64,000 bases of DNA from Solanum dulcamara (GCF_947179165.1 NC_077239.1:71258134-71322133), one strand, 5' to 3'; positions 1 through 11,895 are shown, counted from the first letter of the stretch. Translations and numbers: made by a program. The notes: generated from the letters alone by a model not told the origin.

Positions 1-861
1 TATGTGCTAAACGATGTTATATAAGTACAAAAAATAATATGTTCTGAATTTATGCAAAATTCAAAAAAAATCAAAATCATAAAATTTAAATTCTAAATTC
101 TTAAATAATGCCATGTGTCATTAGATTCTCGAATGAGATTTAAGTGGAAGAAAAAGCAGGCAAAGAAAAAAAGCAACATGAATGATTTCAAAGGAAGAAA
201 GGGGACTTATGCAATAGCGTATCAATAAGTGTCGAGTGCAACGCTGAAAATAACTTAATTGTTGTTAAATATATATTTTAAAAAATAAGTAGCACTTTTT
301 GTAATTATTCTTAAAGTTTATAATGATATTTAATTTAATGACAAATACTAAATATTGACGAAAATTTTAACATTTTTTATTAATATATATATTTATTATC
401 GTTAAAAACTATTTTTGTTACAGTGACTGTCGATATCAAGGATGACACCACCCACCATGATAAGTTGCTTCTGTGGCTCAGAAGAAAGGATGAATCACAA
501 CCTGCAAAATTTTATGATGGTTCTAGCCCTATCTGCTTAGCCAGCCCATCTTATTTTTCTCTCTATATATACTTTTTTTATTTTAATTTAATTGTTTAGT
601 TTTAATTTGATATGAAGTTTAAAATAGTAAAAAAAAATCTTTTAATTTTTTAATTTTCAATCAAAGATATATAAAGTATATTAAAATATACTTTAATTTT
701 AAAATTTTAAATATGCCATGTAAAAATAAATTATAAAAAAAACATGACAAATAATTTAAAATGCATGAATATATATTTTGAGGACCATAAGGTATGTGAG
801 TAGTTCCACTATTCCACTATGGATTTAAGGGACATATGTAGCACGTCTTTTCTCAACCCAC
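1..861. other. AT-rich intergenic DNA, no gene seen
   Basis: This stretch is AT-rich with many stop codons in every frame. I see no exon-like open frame, no RNA gene and no clear transposon ends. It has short poly-A and poly-T runs only. Confidence 0.6.
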
Positions 862-865
862 TGAA

Positions 866-965
866 AAAAGATCCAGTTGCCTCGGTAGACCACGTTTTTA
901 TGGTCAGGTCCGTCCTCGAACTTCGCACATAGCGGGAACTTTAGTGTACCGGTCTGTCTTTATTT
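866..965 (+). repeat. Degenerate 3' end of a Solanaceae-type SINE
   Basis: The segment carries the motif gcacatagcgggaacttta followed by an accggtctgtcttt tail. It corresponds to the 3' end of the intact SINE at 58067-58250 (gcacatagcgggagcttta, accgggctgcccttt). The tRNA-like head with the A and B boxes is not recognisable, so this is a fragment or a strongly decayed copy. No target-site duplication was found. Confidence 0.55.
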
Positions 966-1888
966 TATGAAATTTATTAAACACGTTTGGATACATTACC
1001 AAGGTTATATTAGGTCGAAGGAGACTATTTTTGAATCATTTATAATACGTTAAGAATATTTTTAATTTTTTTCTCTTTTAAAAATTATGACCAAACACAT
1101 GTTGAAACTTCAATCCAACTTTATCCAGAAATCTATAGGCAAACACTAGAAAAAATTGAAGTCTTTTACTTCAAAACTTGGCTGGCGTATGAACATGAGG
1201 CGGCCAAGATTTGAAAGACTAATATTTAAAATTGAAATTTTTTTAAAAAATATTTTTAAAAATTGAAAATGCGTTTGAACATAAAAATACCTATAAAATT
1301 TTATCATAGTAGAACTTGTAAAAACCTGCAATTTTTTTAACCAATCTTGAATTCTCTATTTTAAATTGAAGCTAAAAAGAGATAATATTTGAAAAAAATA
1401 TATGCATGGCCTAATCTTGAGTTTGAACTTGTTTTCGCAGCCGCCATTTTTTATATATTTTTTTTTCAAATTTCGACTCCTCTCTTTCTTTTATTTTTAT
1501 TACTTCTTTCTATGTTTTTTTTTTGGGAAAAATAATAGACGTGATTAAGTTCGACACGAAGACCAAATTCAAACAAACTACTTCATAACTATTTTGTCAT
1601 ATATCCCTAAATAGTCATATATTAGATTAATCCCATCGTCTCACTAGCAATCTTGCCCCTATGTTATTTTGAAGTCATATCTAATATTTAGAATTTGTTT
1701 CAATTTGATACTGCTCTCACGTAATTATTCTTGTATTTTTTTTATTACAATCTATAGCAATACTTTTTTTTATTACGATCTATAGTCTATTTATCTTAAT
1801 TAATAACTAAAATCACTCTATTACTTCTCTCTCTCTTTCCCTTCTTCTCTTTTTTTCTCCATTTTTCTCTTTCTTTCTCACCTGCGTT
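966..1888. other. Intergenic DNA, no gene seen
   Basis: AT-rich sequence with poly-T runs, ending in a pyrimidine-rich tract (about 1820-1880) that is the insertion site of the hAT element that follows. No credible coding frame is present. Confidence 0.55.
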
Positions 1889-2327
1889 GTCTCCTCTAGG
1901 GCTGAGCATAAAATACCGAAAACCGAAGTACCGAACCAAACCGGCTATTTCGGTATTTCGGTATTCGGTATTCGGTAATTCGGTTCGGTAATCGGTACCA
2001 AAAGTCCACAATTTCGGTATTCGGTTTCGGTATTTAATTTTTTCCCGTTCGGTATTTCGGTAAATACCGAATACCGTAATTAATATGACTAGTCCACTAT
2101 TAATAGTCTATTATATGTGTTGGGCCTAAGCCCTTTATGAAATATTTTAATTCAGCCCAAATCGCTAACCCAATAACAACAGCCCAGTCCAACAACATTA
2201 CAAGATTACAACAAAAATCCATTTAGCTAGGGTTAAATGTTATTCTTTATTTCTGCTTCTCACTTTCTCTTCTTCTCATTTCTTTGTTCTTCACATCTTC
2301 TTCTTCTTCAGTTCTTCATTTCTGCCA

Positions 2328-3140
2328 GTGCGCCTTCAATTTCCAGTCACCTCCGGCGACATTAGAGACATCGCACCACCTAGGCTTTGTTCGCAAGGAC
2401 ATGGCGCCCCTCCGGGAACAAAAATCTCCGGTAAACTCAACGCCGGCGAACAATTGGTCATCGGCGCCGGAGCTACGGCGAGTCAAATCGCACAAGATGA
2501 ATGCCAAAATGTTCCTCAAGCTGTTTCCCATCTTCCCAGCCATGTGCGCCACCTCGAATCATTGCCACACTCTTCTAATATCCCCTTGAGCTCTGACAAC
2601 AATGGAGTCGCCGGAGCTCCGGCGACCCATTTCATCCAAGACCAATACCAAAAGGTGCGTAACAGTGTGGAGAAGGTTTCTAATTATAACACATGTCTCG
2701 AATCTCCACAAACAAGTTCAAATTCAAAAAGTCGTCAAGACGACTTTGGTGGTGCCGGAGCTCCGGTGAACCAATTGGCAAGAGACCAATTCCAAAAGAC
2801 TCATCAAGGTGTTATGAAGCTTCCAAGCTATATAGAGTGCCTCGAATCACCATCAACAAGCTCAAATTCAAAAAATCGTCAAGACTTGTATCTTCCTGAA
2901 GAACATTGTCACAGTGTTGTTCGACCTGAAGCTGTGGCTGTTGTATTGGATCATGTTCAAAATCACCAACAAGGAAATAGAATGCTAATATTGGAAGGCA
3001 TTAAAAAAATGATCATGCCCCAAAAGAAATTTCAAAGGGGAACTTTACTGATAAGCAATGGTGGTGTTGTGTGTAGTGTGCTGCTGCTGCAGGTAGTGTT
3101 GCAGCTTATGTTGTTTGTTGTTGTTGTGTGTTGCAGCTGA
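2328..3140 (+). CDS. Unrecognised ORF with three ~49-residue repeats inside the hAT element
   Basis: I do not recognise this protein. A 270-codon open frame runs from the GC-richer centre of the hAT element into its TTG-rich part. It contains three diverged tandem repeats of about 49 residues, each with a GAGA-like start, a QDQ(Y/F)QK-like block, an LES(P) motif and a SSNSK(S/N)RQD-like end. The first copy is the least regular. The last ~30 residues (VCSVLLLQVVLQ and onward) read through low-complexity DNA and are probably not meaningful. The start is uncertain because upstream codons in the frame are also open. It may be a fragment of a host gene captured by the element, or chance coding in a duplicated non-coding segment. 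There are no catalytic motifs. Confidence 0.3.
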   Translation: MRLQFPVTSGDIRDIAPPRLCSQGHGAPPGTKISGKLNAGEQLVIGAGATASQIAQDECQNVPQAVSHLPSHVRHLESLPHSSNIPLSSDNNGVAGAPATHFIQDQYQKVRNSVEKVSNYNTCLESPQTSSNSKSRQDDFGGAGAPVNQLARDQFQKTHQGVMKLPSYIECLESPSTSSNSKNRQDLYLPEEHCHSVVRPEAVAVVLDHVQNHQQGNRMLILEGIKKMIMPQKKFQRGTLLISNGGVVCSVLLLQVVLQLMLFVVVVCCS

Positions 3141-3690
3141 ATCATTTTGTTGTTGTTGTTGCATGTTGTATGCTGTTGACTGTTGTTGTGTTGCTCCTGC
3201 CAATTATTGGCTTATTGCTGCTGCAGGTGTACTGCAGGTGTTGTTGTTGCTGGTTGTTGCTTGTTTTGGTGGCTGTTGTAGGGACCTGCTGCAGGAGGTG
3301 TTGTGTGTAGTGTGTAGTGTGCTGCTGCTGGCAGTGCTGGGTGTAGTGTTGCAGGCTTGCAGCTTATTGCAGCTTATGTTGTTAGTTGTTATTGTGTGTA
3401 GCTGTTGTTGCATGTTGTAGCTGTTGCTGCATGTTGTATGTTGTTGCAGGTGCTGTTGACTGTTGTTGCTCCTGCCAAGCTCCTGCCAATTATTGGCTTA
3501 TTGTTGCTGCAGTGCAGTCTGCAGGTGTTGTAGGGAGCTGCTGCAGGAGGTGGTGGTGGTGTGTGTAGTGTGCTGTTGCTTGGTGTATTGTTGCAGGCTT
3601 GCAGCTTATGTTGTATTGTTGTTAGTTGTTGTGTGTTGCAGCTGAAGGCTGAAGCACTTTGTTGTTGTTGCCTGTTGTTGCCTTTTAGTT
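3030..3690 (+). repeat. TGCTGTTG-rich low-complexity tract with ~280-bp internal duplication
   Basis: The tract is dominated by TTG and CTG triplets. It is not a simple microsatellite: a unit of roughly 280 bp is repeated. The blocks containing cctgccaattattggctta occur near 3198 and 3484. Those containing gctgcaggaggtg occur near 3288 and 3540. The block ttgcaggcttgcagctta occurs twice (near 3348 and 3590). Open frames here (runs of Val, Cys and Leu) reflect composition, not genes. Confidence 0.75.
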
Positions 3691-4059
3691 TTAGGTTTTA
3701 TTTTAAGATGGTTTGTGGCTACTTATCTTGTAAAAAAAAGTGCTTGCATTTGTGTTCATCTTATAAGATGCAGAAATTTGGGTATTACCGAATACCGTAC
3801 CGAACCGAATTTTTATTTATCGATTACCGAATTACCGAACCGAAGTTTGAAAGTTCGGTATTTGGTATATACTTTGAATTACCGATTACCGAATTATCAA
3901 ATCTAAATTTTGAAAATACCGAACCGAATACCGAACGCCCACCCCTAGTCTCCTCCTCCTCTTTTTTTTCCCCATTTTTCTCTTTCTCTTTCTCTTCCCT
4001 TCCCTCTCTTTTAAAAATAATAATTAATTATTCTAATTTTAAAATAATTTAAATAGTAC

Positions 4060-4800
4060 CAAAATATTTTAAATTCATACATAATACTTATAATACATTT
4101 ATATTAAAAATATTTTAATTATATATTCACCACATTTTAATTATAATATATTGAATTCAAAATCTATTATAATTATTTTTTATTTTTTTCTCTTATTAAC
4201 GGAATATATTATTATATTAAAAATATTTTAGTTATATATTCACCACGTGCATTGAAACATTCTTATAATATGCATAATATATTGAATTCAAAATATATTA
4301 TAATTAGAATTCAATATTATACATTGTTATGAATTCGATTGTTGTTATTTCAATAAATATAATATATTTCTAACAATGTAAATTGATTTGAATAGTACTG
4401 GAATATTTGAAATTCACACATAATACTTATAATATATTTGTATTAAAAATATTTTAGTTATTTATTCATCACATGCATTGAAACATGCCTATAATATGTA
4501 TAATGTATTGAGTTAACAAATATATAATTATTTTATTTTTTTCTTATTAACGATACTAAAATATATTATTGTATTAAAAATGTTTGAGTTATATATTCAC
4601 CATTTGCATTGAAACATGCCTATAATATAATATATTGAATTCAAAATCTATTATAATTATTTTTTATTTTTTTCTCTTATTAACAAAATATATTATTATA
4701 TTAAAAATATTTTAGTTATTTATTCACCATGTGAATTGAAACGTGTCTATAATATCTATAATATATTCGAATTGAAAATGTATTACAATTATCGTTTATT
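4060..4800. repeat. Diverged AT-rich tandem repeat, about five copies
   Basis: A unit of roughly 120-170 bp recurs. It combines a ttgaattcaaaatctatta block, a tttttctcttattaac block, an attaaaaatattttagtta block, a tattcaccacatgcattgaa block and a cataatat block. Copies are recognisable around 4100, 4210, 4430, 4570 and 4690, each with substitutions and indels. The array is bordered by related inverted pyrimidine/purine tracts (3956-4055 and 4905-5000). No gene is present. Confidence 0.6.
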
Positions 4801-5015
4801 TTTATTTCTTTTATTGGGTTAGAAATGAATTATATATGTATTTACATAAAAAATTATTTAATTTTAAAAATAGTAAAATCATCATTTTTGTAATATTTAA
4901 TTCAAAATCATATTTTAAATTAAAATAATTAATTATTTTTAAAAAAATGAAAAAAGAGAAAGAAAAGAAAAGAAAAGAAAAAGAGGAAGGAGAGAGATGA
5001 TGAAAGAGAAAGATA

Positions 5016-5018
<3 letters not shown>

Positions 5019-5067
<49 letters not shown>
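5019..5067. repeat. (GA)n microsatellite
   Basis: About 24 uninterrupted GA dinucleotides lie inside a longer purine-rich tract (about 4950-5130) made of gaaa, agga and agag blocks. The short open frame of alternating Arg and Glu across it is compositional. Confidence 0.9.
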
Positions 5068-5071
<4 letters not shown>

Positions 5072-5179
5072 AAAAACGTTCAGGATAAAAAGAAAGAAGG
5101 GGAGAGAGAAAGAAAGAAAGAGAAGAATACTTTTATTTCTTTTTTGTTATTTCGAATAAGAAAAGTATTTTATTTTTAG

Positions 5180-6745
5180 TAAAAATAAAACATGTATTAA
5201 AATTCATAATTAATGTTATATATTATATTATTTAAGTAATTGACATTAAATAAAAGTTTTTTTACCTATAAACCCAATTCTTATGGTGCATATATAAGAC
5301 TTTTCTAGGTCTTATTTTCATTATTCACAAGAGAGATAAGCAACCACAATAGAGACAAAAGTGAGAAAGTGTAGATTTTCGCACAAGCCCTAGCAACCAT
5401 TTTCAAATTGCGATTCTCATTTTGTTTTTTGTCCGATTGAGCTGATTTTTGAAAAGTTTGTTCCTTTCAACTTAATCTTTGATTGGGAACTGACAGAAGT
5501 GGATTAGGAGTTCTGTAGCTCCAGATTTTAGCTCGTGAACAGTAGTTGCATTTTTTATGGTTTTACTCATTTCTTCTCTAGTTCTTTGGTGCTATCTTGT
5601 AGTTGTTGTTGCTCATTGTTTGACACTTCTTTGATGACCATTTTGGAGAACACTTTTGTAACTCTTGTTGATTATAGTGGAGCTTTTAGTCCCGTAGTTT
5701 CTTGGTGTCTCATAATATTGATTTAATTTTGCCTTGCTATATTTATTTTGGTGATATGCTTGCTACCTCAAATATTGTTTATGCTTGAATTGATTTGCCT
5801 CCTCTTGTTTCAAATAGAAGAAAAAGTTTAGATTTGAGTTTTCTTCCGCTATTGTTCTGTCATGCACCTTTATTTGTGCTTATCTTTCCCAATACTAAGT
5901 TGATAAATATATTATTGCTAGAGAAAAAAATCAAATATTCAATAATGGAATTTGACGATGTACAATGTGATGATTATACTACTTTTATAGAGATATTTTT
6001 CAGAATATGATGACCGAGGATTATTCTCTCTTAACTCGCGTTAAATCATGACATTGAAGAGTGAGAGTAATGCCTCCGAGGCAGTTTCATAATGGTTGGT
6101 GCCTTTTAATGATTCTGCCGCCTAGCGCTCAAGCCTTAGTCCGGTTGTATTCCTACCAGATGAATCATACCATCTGCTTCTTGTGTAACATTACTGTTAT
6201 TGTTACCTTTTGCGTGTCATCATCTAATACGGCCATGTGTCATGTTTGTTTTTAAATTATGCAGTATATACGCATTGGAGTTCGACTTCACGTAGCGCAA
6301 GGTCCATATCTTAAGGTGGTGCTTTCAACTTTATTTTTAAAATTCGAACTCAATATCTCTAATTAATGATGAAGAAATTCCAATCATCCACCATAGTTCA
6401 TTTTAAAATTATTCATGCCTAACATTAAAAATTAAATTATAAAGTTTGACATAAAAATTAGTCGAGGGCAAATATATGTTCCTTTGAATCAAGTAGTTTC
6501 GGTCCAATATGTACATATGTATTAAAAAAATTATTAAATATTTATAAAAAAAAATTGATAAAAACTCAATTATATATATTTATGAATTTGAGATGGCTAT
6601 GAAAACTTATAAACTTTGAAATTTTGGACTCACCCGAATAACAGTGTAATTTGATTTGTATTGGAGGCGTATACGTTATCAATATTTGTCTTATTTCTTT
6701 AATTGTTAGGTTTTCGTCGGCCCTTTAATTAAGAACCACGTAATA
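5180..6745. other. Intergenic DNA, possible decayed promoter or LTR remnant
   Basis: A TATATAAGAC box near 5289 is followed by a leader-like region (5320-5560) with pyrimidine tracts and several short open frames of 60-70 codons. This resembles the untranslated part of a transcript or an LTR. I could not find paired LTR ends, a TSD or a recognisable protein, so no element is called. Confidence 0.3.
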
Positions 6746-6755
6746 TAATGCCAAA

Positions 6756-7889
6756 GAGAAAATAGCCAAAAGTCTTCTTAACTTATACTCGGATTTTTAA
6801 TTACACACTTTATTTCACGAGAGACCTATTACCTCCCAGAGTGTTTAAAATTGAAATTGTTATCTCTCTAAATGCTTAGCTGACAAGGTTAGTGTATTTC
6901 ACGCTCTTTGAGAAAGTGAGCACAAAATAACAAATATTAAAACTTTATTTTCAATATCTCTTTTCATAAATATGTGTATTTTAAATTATTATTTTTCCCT
7001 TATTTATTGTCTTTCTTCTTCATAGCAACAAAGACCAAATTCCTTCACCATTCACCATCTCTAAGTCGCCATTGTCACCAACATCTTCACCATTGTTAAT
7101 CTCACACAAGTTTTTAAACTCTCATATAAAAAAATATTTAAAATCAATCAAATCAATTATAGATAAAATGACATGTATTTAATTATATCACCCTAAAAGG
7201 ATTTGATCAAATTTGAAAAAAATCAAATTGTGTTTACATAAAATTCAATTGAACCCCCAAACGAGATTTTTTTTTTCTTGTCTCAAATCTCAATCAATCA
7301 ACTACATCTTAGAATCCACATGTTATCAATTTCATTAATTGTTCAATAGATGGTGAATAACCCTTTTCTCTTCAAATTTGACGCCGCCGATGATGACATG
7401 AAATGCATCATCGGCTCTTCCTCATCTTCCCTAAGAGGAGTACTCGTCTCAGTTGACCTCCATTAATGACAATCCCACTCCTCCGTTCCTCCTATCTCGT
7501 TCCTTTCCCCTCACTTTTTTTAGTTTCTCATTCAGGTTCTCTGGCGAGCTATCACTATTCATCTTTGTTCCTCACAAGCCAACTCCGATGGACTTTGATA
7601 TTTACAATAAAGGTGCAATTACTTTAGGAATTTGAAGAAACGGGGGAAATATAGGAGAAAGGGGAAAGGGAAAAGAATTATTATAAAAAAACTTTTAAAA
7701 AATAAATTAATCAAATTTCCACATGTCAAACGTGTACAATTCACTGGTCAACATAAATGTTGTTATTGCTTTTTAAAGGTATAATTATTTCAATTTTAAA
7801 TAGTTCAAAGAGTAATAAAATTTCTATAAAATCAAGTTGTGTAGTTAAAAATTCAAATATAAATTAAAAGGTCTTTTGGCTATTTTCTC
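6756..7889. mobile_element. Mutator-like element, 1134 bp, long inverted ends, 10-bp TSD
   Basis: Seen: a perfect 10-bp direct repeat TAATGCCAAA at 6746-6755 and 7890-7899 flanks a segment starting GAGAAAATAGCCAAAAG and ending with its reverse complement. The inverted similarity continues with decay for roughly 150 bp inward (shared blocks atttttaa.tacaca and aaaattgaaat). Known: 9-11-bp TSDs with long terminal inverted repeats are typical of Mutator-like elements (MULEs). The interior (about 7010-7660) is less AT-rich, with a serine-rich stretch near 7410-7470, so it could hold captured gene sequence. I recognise no protein in it and no transposase, so it is non-autonomous. Confidence 0.8.
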
Positions 7890-7899
7890 TAATGCCAAA

Positions 7900-8335
7900 T
7901 AAAAACATGCTTAAGAAAGCTTTATTGGAACTAATAGATATTATTGTCCGGTTTTGTCGTAATATAGATAAATCAAAATTTAATTTCATTGACTGATACA
8001 GAGTTCAGACTTTTTTCTCTATGAATGCATGAATATGAAAACTTTTTGTCTACTTCTTGTCTGAACAATATTACCTTTCTTTTATGTTTATCCTAAACTT
8101 AGTCATTAATTCAGAATCAATAATGTTATGACTTTAATAATGATCCCTTGTATTTTATTTGTAACAATAATTGGTTTGATTTTATTCTAATAATTGTTTT
8201 AAATCAGTTATTATTATTTTTTTCATTTTAAAATAATTAAATTGTTAGATAATTTTTTATAAATTTTACCTAAACCCCATAGTGATTCTTCCTAATTACA
8301 CTTTATTCCTATTCTTTTAAAAATTATCCGAACCC
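7900..8335. other. Intergenic DNA, nothing recognised
   Basis: AT-rich sequence without exon-like frames, RNA genes or clear element ends. Confidence 0.5.
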
Positions 8336-8520
8336 TTCTCTTTGATCACTTTCGGATATATCACGTACATCATGATACATCATGTAAAGTGATGTATCCA
8401 ACGTACATAATGTATCCGACCAATACACCGAGCAAAGTGATGTATCCGACTGATACAACACGTAAAGTAATGTATCCAATTTCCCGATACATCACGTACA
8501 GTGATGTATCAAAGAATAAG
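8336..8520. repeat. Palindromic GATACATCAC / GTGATGTATC repeat cluster
   Basis: At least eight copies of a gatacatca-like motif and its inverse gtgatgtatcc occur within 185 bp, spaced irregularly and in both orientations. The DNA could therefore fold into several hairpins. The flanks (tttacctaaa near 8265 and tttaggtaa near 8596) are weakly inverted with respect to each other, suggesting the core of a small inverted-repeat transposon whose ends I cannot fix. Confidence 0.55.
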
Positions 8521-8639
8521 AGAGAGTAAGAATTTTATAATTTTCTCAAATGATAGGAAATTTTAGAGAATATGATAAAATAAGTTGTGTATTTAGGTAA
8601 TTTTTCCTAATTTTTTCATATTTCATATTAACTTAATTG

Positions 8640-11600
8640 TTCATTCATACAGAATAATTTTAGAATGTTCCTCCATTTTTACCCTTCATTTGGATTTCCT
8701 ATGTGATGAGTTCAAGAAACTTTAATTAATGTATAGTCATTCTAAAAAGTAATTTGACAATAATTAATAAGGGCAAAAATGAAAAGCAATGTCCAATTAA
8801 TATCTTAATATTTTTTCTTAAAGAGTATGAAACACCCAACAATTCAATTATTTTAAAATAGGGGGAGTAATTTGGTTGATAAGTCCATAATAGTATCAAA
8901 GAAGTTCCACTTTGACGTAAATAATTATACTAGTGTTATTTTGGTGCAAGAGTAATGATATTCCTTTCTTCCCAATTTGGTATTTTGAGTTATTTTTGAT
9001 GACCATCTCTTCTAGAATAAGTAGTATTAATTCCTGAAAAGTTCATTTTTTATTTTTTTTAAAAAAAGGTAAGCACTTAATTAGTAAAATAATAAGGTTA
9101 AAAATTACGATTGATGATTTAGTTTTTTTTATCCCAATAGACAAATTATCCAAAAAGTAATTCGACCTCCCAAATTCTATAATGTTGACCATCAAAATCA
9201 ACTACTAACTAGGATATTTAATTAAGGAAGACGTGTTTTATAATTAAGTTCAATTTCAAGCTATGCAATATTTGATGCCATTCAACTATTACAAACTACT
9301 TGTATTTGTAATATTACTATTTGATTAATTAGAAATATATATACCCAAAATGAGCCAACTTTAATTAATATAAAAGTAGTTACATCTAACAAAACTCTCA
9401 CCTTATTTGGGATCCTAAATAAGCTATCATTTGATGTGTTCAAGTTCTCAAAATAATGTCACCTTTCCCCCTAGCATATGCATCCAAAATAGTAGTCATT
9501 TTGGACTAACACATGATCAAAATTTTGCATATTAAGAAGTTAGGGATAAAATTGAGTTGCTACAATTAAAAGAAGTCGAACCTAATTTCATTTCTGATTT
9601 ATGATTAAATTCAGATTCTTGTTGAAAAGTTTAGTTAAAATTCTTTTTAATAAAAGCTATCCCATATCAAGTATGGCTTAAATTTGAGATCTTTAATTAA
9701 AAATAAAAGTATATTTATACTCCATCACGATCTTTGTTGATGAGTTGAAGAGAATAAATGATACGGTACTAAACAATTCACATTTATGATGAAATAGAGG
9801 TGCTGAATATAATTCTTGTTTTTTATTTTTAATTCAGAGAAGGGCATAAAATGTCCTTCAACTATTTGAATTAGTACAAAATTACCCTCTATCTACCTTT
9901 TGACTCAAAAATACCTTTGACGTTAATATTTTGGCTCAAAAATACCCTTATTTTTAATGGTCCACACTCATAAGGTGGATGAAGGGCAATATTGTCCCAA
10001 ATCTCGTAGTTTAAGGACATTTGAGGCCCATTTTAGTTAAAATAATTTAAAATTACTTAATATATGAGCTCATATGATTGACCTAATTTTGGATTCCATA
10101 GTAAATTAAAAATATAAAAAAAGATTAGACCTCTACTCTCTACGCCATTTTTTGGGGGGTCTTATCCATCATTTTAATATTTTTTTTAACTTATGACAAA
10201 ATAAGGGAGAAAAAAGAAGGAAAATAGCAGCAACGTTCATATAGAAATAATTAGTTCAATAGAAGATGATTTAATTATGCAGCTATTACGTATATTGTAT
10301 TTTTCTTTTGTGTGCACCCAATATTCAAAATAAAAGAATGAAATTAAATTTTTCTCATATCCCCATCTCCACCCCATCATGATAATGATACAAATTAAAT
10401 GAATATGAACATATAAGTTTGAGCCCCTGATATCCTAATTAAGAATAATGAATTTAAAAAAAAAAAGAAGAGGAAATGAACAATATATGTGGATAATTGA
10501 TAGAAGATTTTATATTAATCAAAATAATAAAAAATTTAAAGGACAATCAGACGGTGCATGTATTGATTTTAGTTGAATTCCTAATTATGAGGGGTTATAA
10601 TAAATCGGGAGTTGATTTAAAATTGGTCAAATGGGAATATATCATGAAATTAATAAATTTTTGAATATTTTTTCAAGCATATTGTGTTAAAATATGGATC
10701 ATATATAATTTTTATTATTTATTTGAGAAGAATTTAAATTTGGACCAATTAAATTAGACAATATAATAAATAAATAAATAATAATTATTCCTGATAAATT
10801 CAATTGTGACAATTAAATGTCAAACAAATTTAATTGTGAAATTTGGTTCATAACGATTGGAATTTCACTGAATCGTTGTTGTTATTGTAATGATTGGAAC
10901 TTGGAACTAAAGTGATAACACATGTGACATGAGGCATATATAGCTAATCACCTAAACTTATTGAGTCAAAATTGACTCCTGCTTGTCGGCACTTATGCTC
11001 ATTTTGATAACTTCTTCTTCTAGATACACATTTTTATTTATCTCTCCTCAAAAATTGCACAAGAGGAAATGCATTTGAATATTTCAATTTTTTTAATAGA
11101 TAAAAAAATTAATTAATAAAAGTTATTTAAGGAAGAAGGACTAAATTTGAAATGTAAAAAGAGAAAAAGTCTGGTATTGAAGTAGCATTCACCTCACCCA
11201 AAAATGCCACGTGGAATCTCATCTTGCCATAGTGGAAAAACATTAAAAAAAGGAATATTTTTATTAACTTTGATACGGATAGAGATATATTTAATTCTAT
11301 AATATAATTTGGGATAAAATTAGTCAATAGACAAAAATTGAAGTATATTTACTTATCCTATTTAATATAAAAAAAATTGCTAAACTCAACCTCAAAAATA
11401 GATCATTCAGTGTGCACCCGAAGGACAGAGGCTGTGACAAAGGTTATAGCAGCTGCGAGTTATTCTAGGATTCTATGAAAAAAAGATCAAAAAAGAATGT
11501 GATAATTCTTAATTGATTAACACTATAAGAAAAATGAGTACATCATGCCCGCCCCCATACCTTTAAGTCATTAATTATAAAATTTCAAATCGTTTCTCAA

Positions 11601-11800
11601 TCGTTAATTCAATACCAATAAGTCAATAAATCTATTTGATAATTTAAATTATCATCCACCTTTTAACTCAAGACGGTTTTTCTAACAAAACGTAGATTGA
11701 AAAGTGGAATCGTGCGCTACCAGCTGTTAAAAATCCAGCTTTGTAGCAGTTAACGCTGAAATAGAAGTAAGTACCCTTAGTGCACCTGAAAAGAAATGTA
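8640..11800. other. Intergenic DNA upstream of the sulfate transporter
   Basis: A long AT-rich stretch without credible exons. Around 9835-10050 there is a stretch of the kind often seen in Solanaceae mini-transposons (aaatgtccttcaactatttg, with later aggacatttgaggcccattt). Its ends and TSD could not be resolved. The last few hundred bases are presumably promoter of the downstream gene. Confidence 0.45.
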
Positions 11801-11814
11801 TTCATTTTTCTCTC

Positions 11815-11822
11815 TATATAAA
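11815..11822 (+). promoter_or_regulatory. TATA box of the sulfate transporter gene
   Basis: TATATAAA lies 74 bp upstream of the ATG at 11896. Plant transcription starts about 30 bp downstream of such a box, giving a short leader of roughly 45-50 bases. Position and sequence fit; use in vivo is inferred. Confidence 0.6.
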
Positions 11823-11895
11823 GCACCCACCCTTGTAGTCCAATTATAGCCAAATAAATAACTATCTTGTTTAGAAATAACAGTGCTCTTTATTA

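Larger units (their letters stand above)
1897..3947 (+). mobile_element. Non-autonomous hAT transposon, 2051 bp, TAGGG termini
   Basis: Seen: the ends are TAGGGCTGAGC on the left and, in reverse complement, TAGGGGTGGGC on the right. They are bordered by a perfect 8-bp direct repeat GTCTCCTC at 1889-1896 and 3948-3955. Both subterminal regions (1910-2080 and 3775-3935) are packed with inverted copies of a TACCGAATACCG-like motif. Known: hAT elements make 8-bp target-site duplications and have short termini beginning YARNG, often with subterminal repeats that bind transposase. No hAT dimerisation domain or transposase frame is seen, so the element is called non-autonomous. It contains one 270-residue open frame and a TGCTGTTG-rich expansion. 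Elements at 39844-40806 and 51377-51966 share the TAGGGG terminal type. Confidence 0.88.

Noticed and set aside
3115..3645. Several 60-100-codon frames rich in Cys, Val and Leu
   Set aside because: They read through the TTG/CTG-rich duplicated tract in several overlapping frames; composition explains them.
4997..5179. Open frame of alternating Arg and Glu
   Set aside because: It is the translation of the (GA)n microsatellite.
5290..6010. Possible solo LTR or short gene (TATA-like box followed by leader-like sequence)
   Set aside because: No matching second end, no TSD and no recognisable protein; kept only as a low-confidence note.
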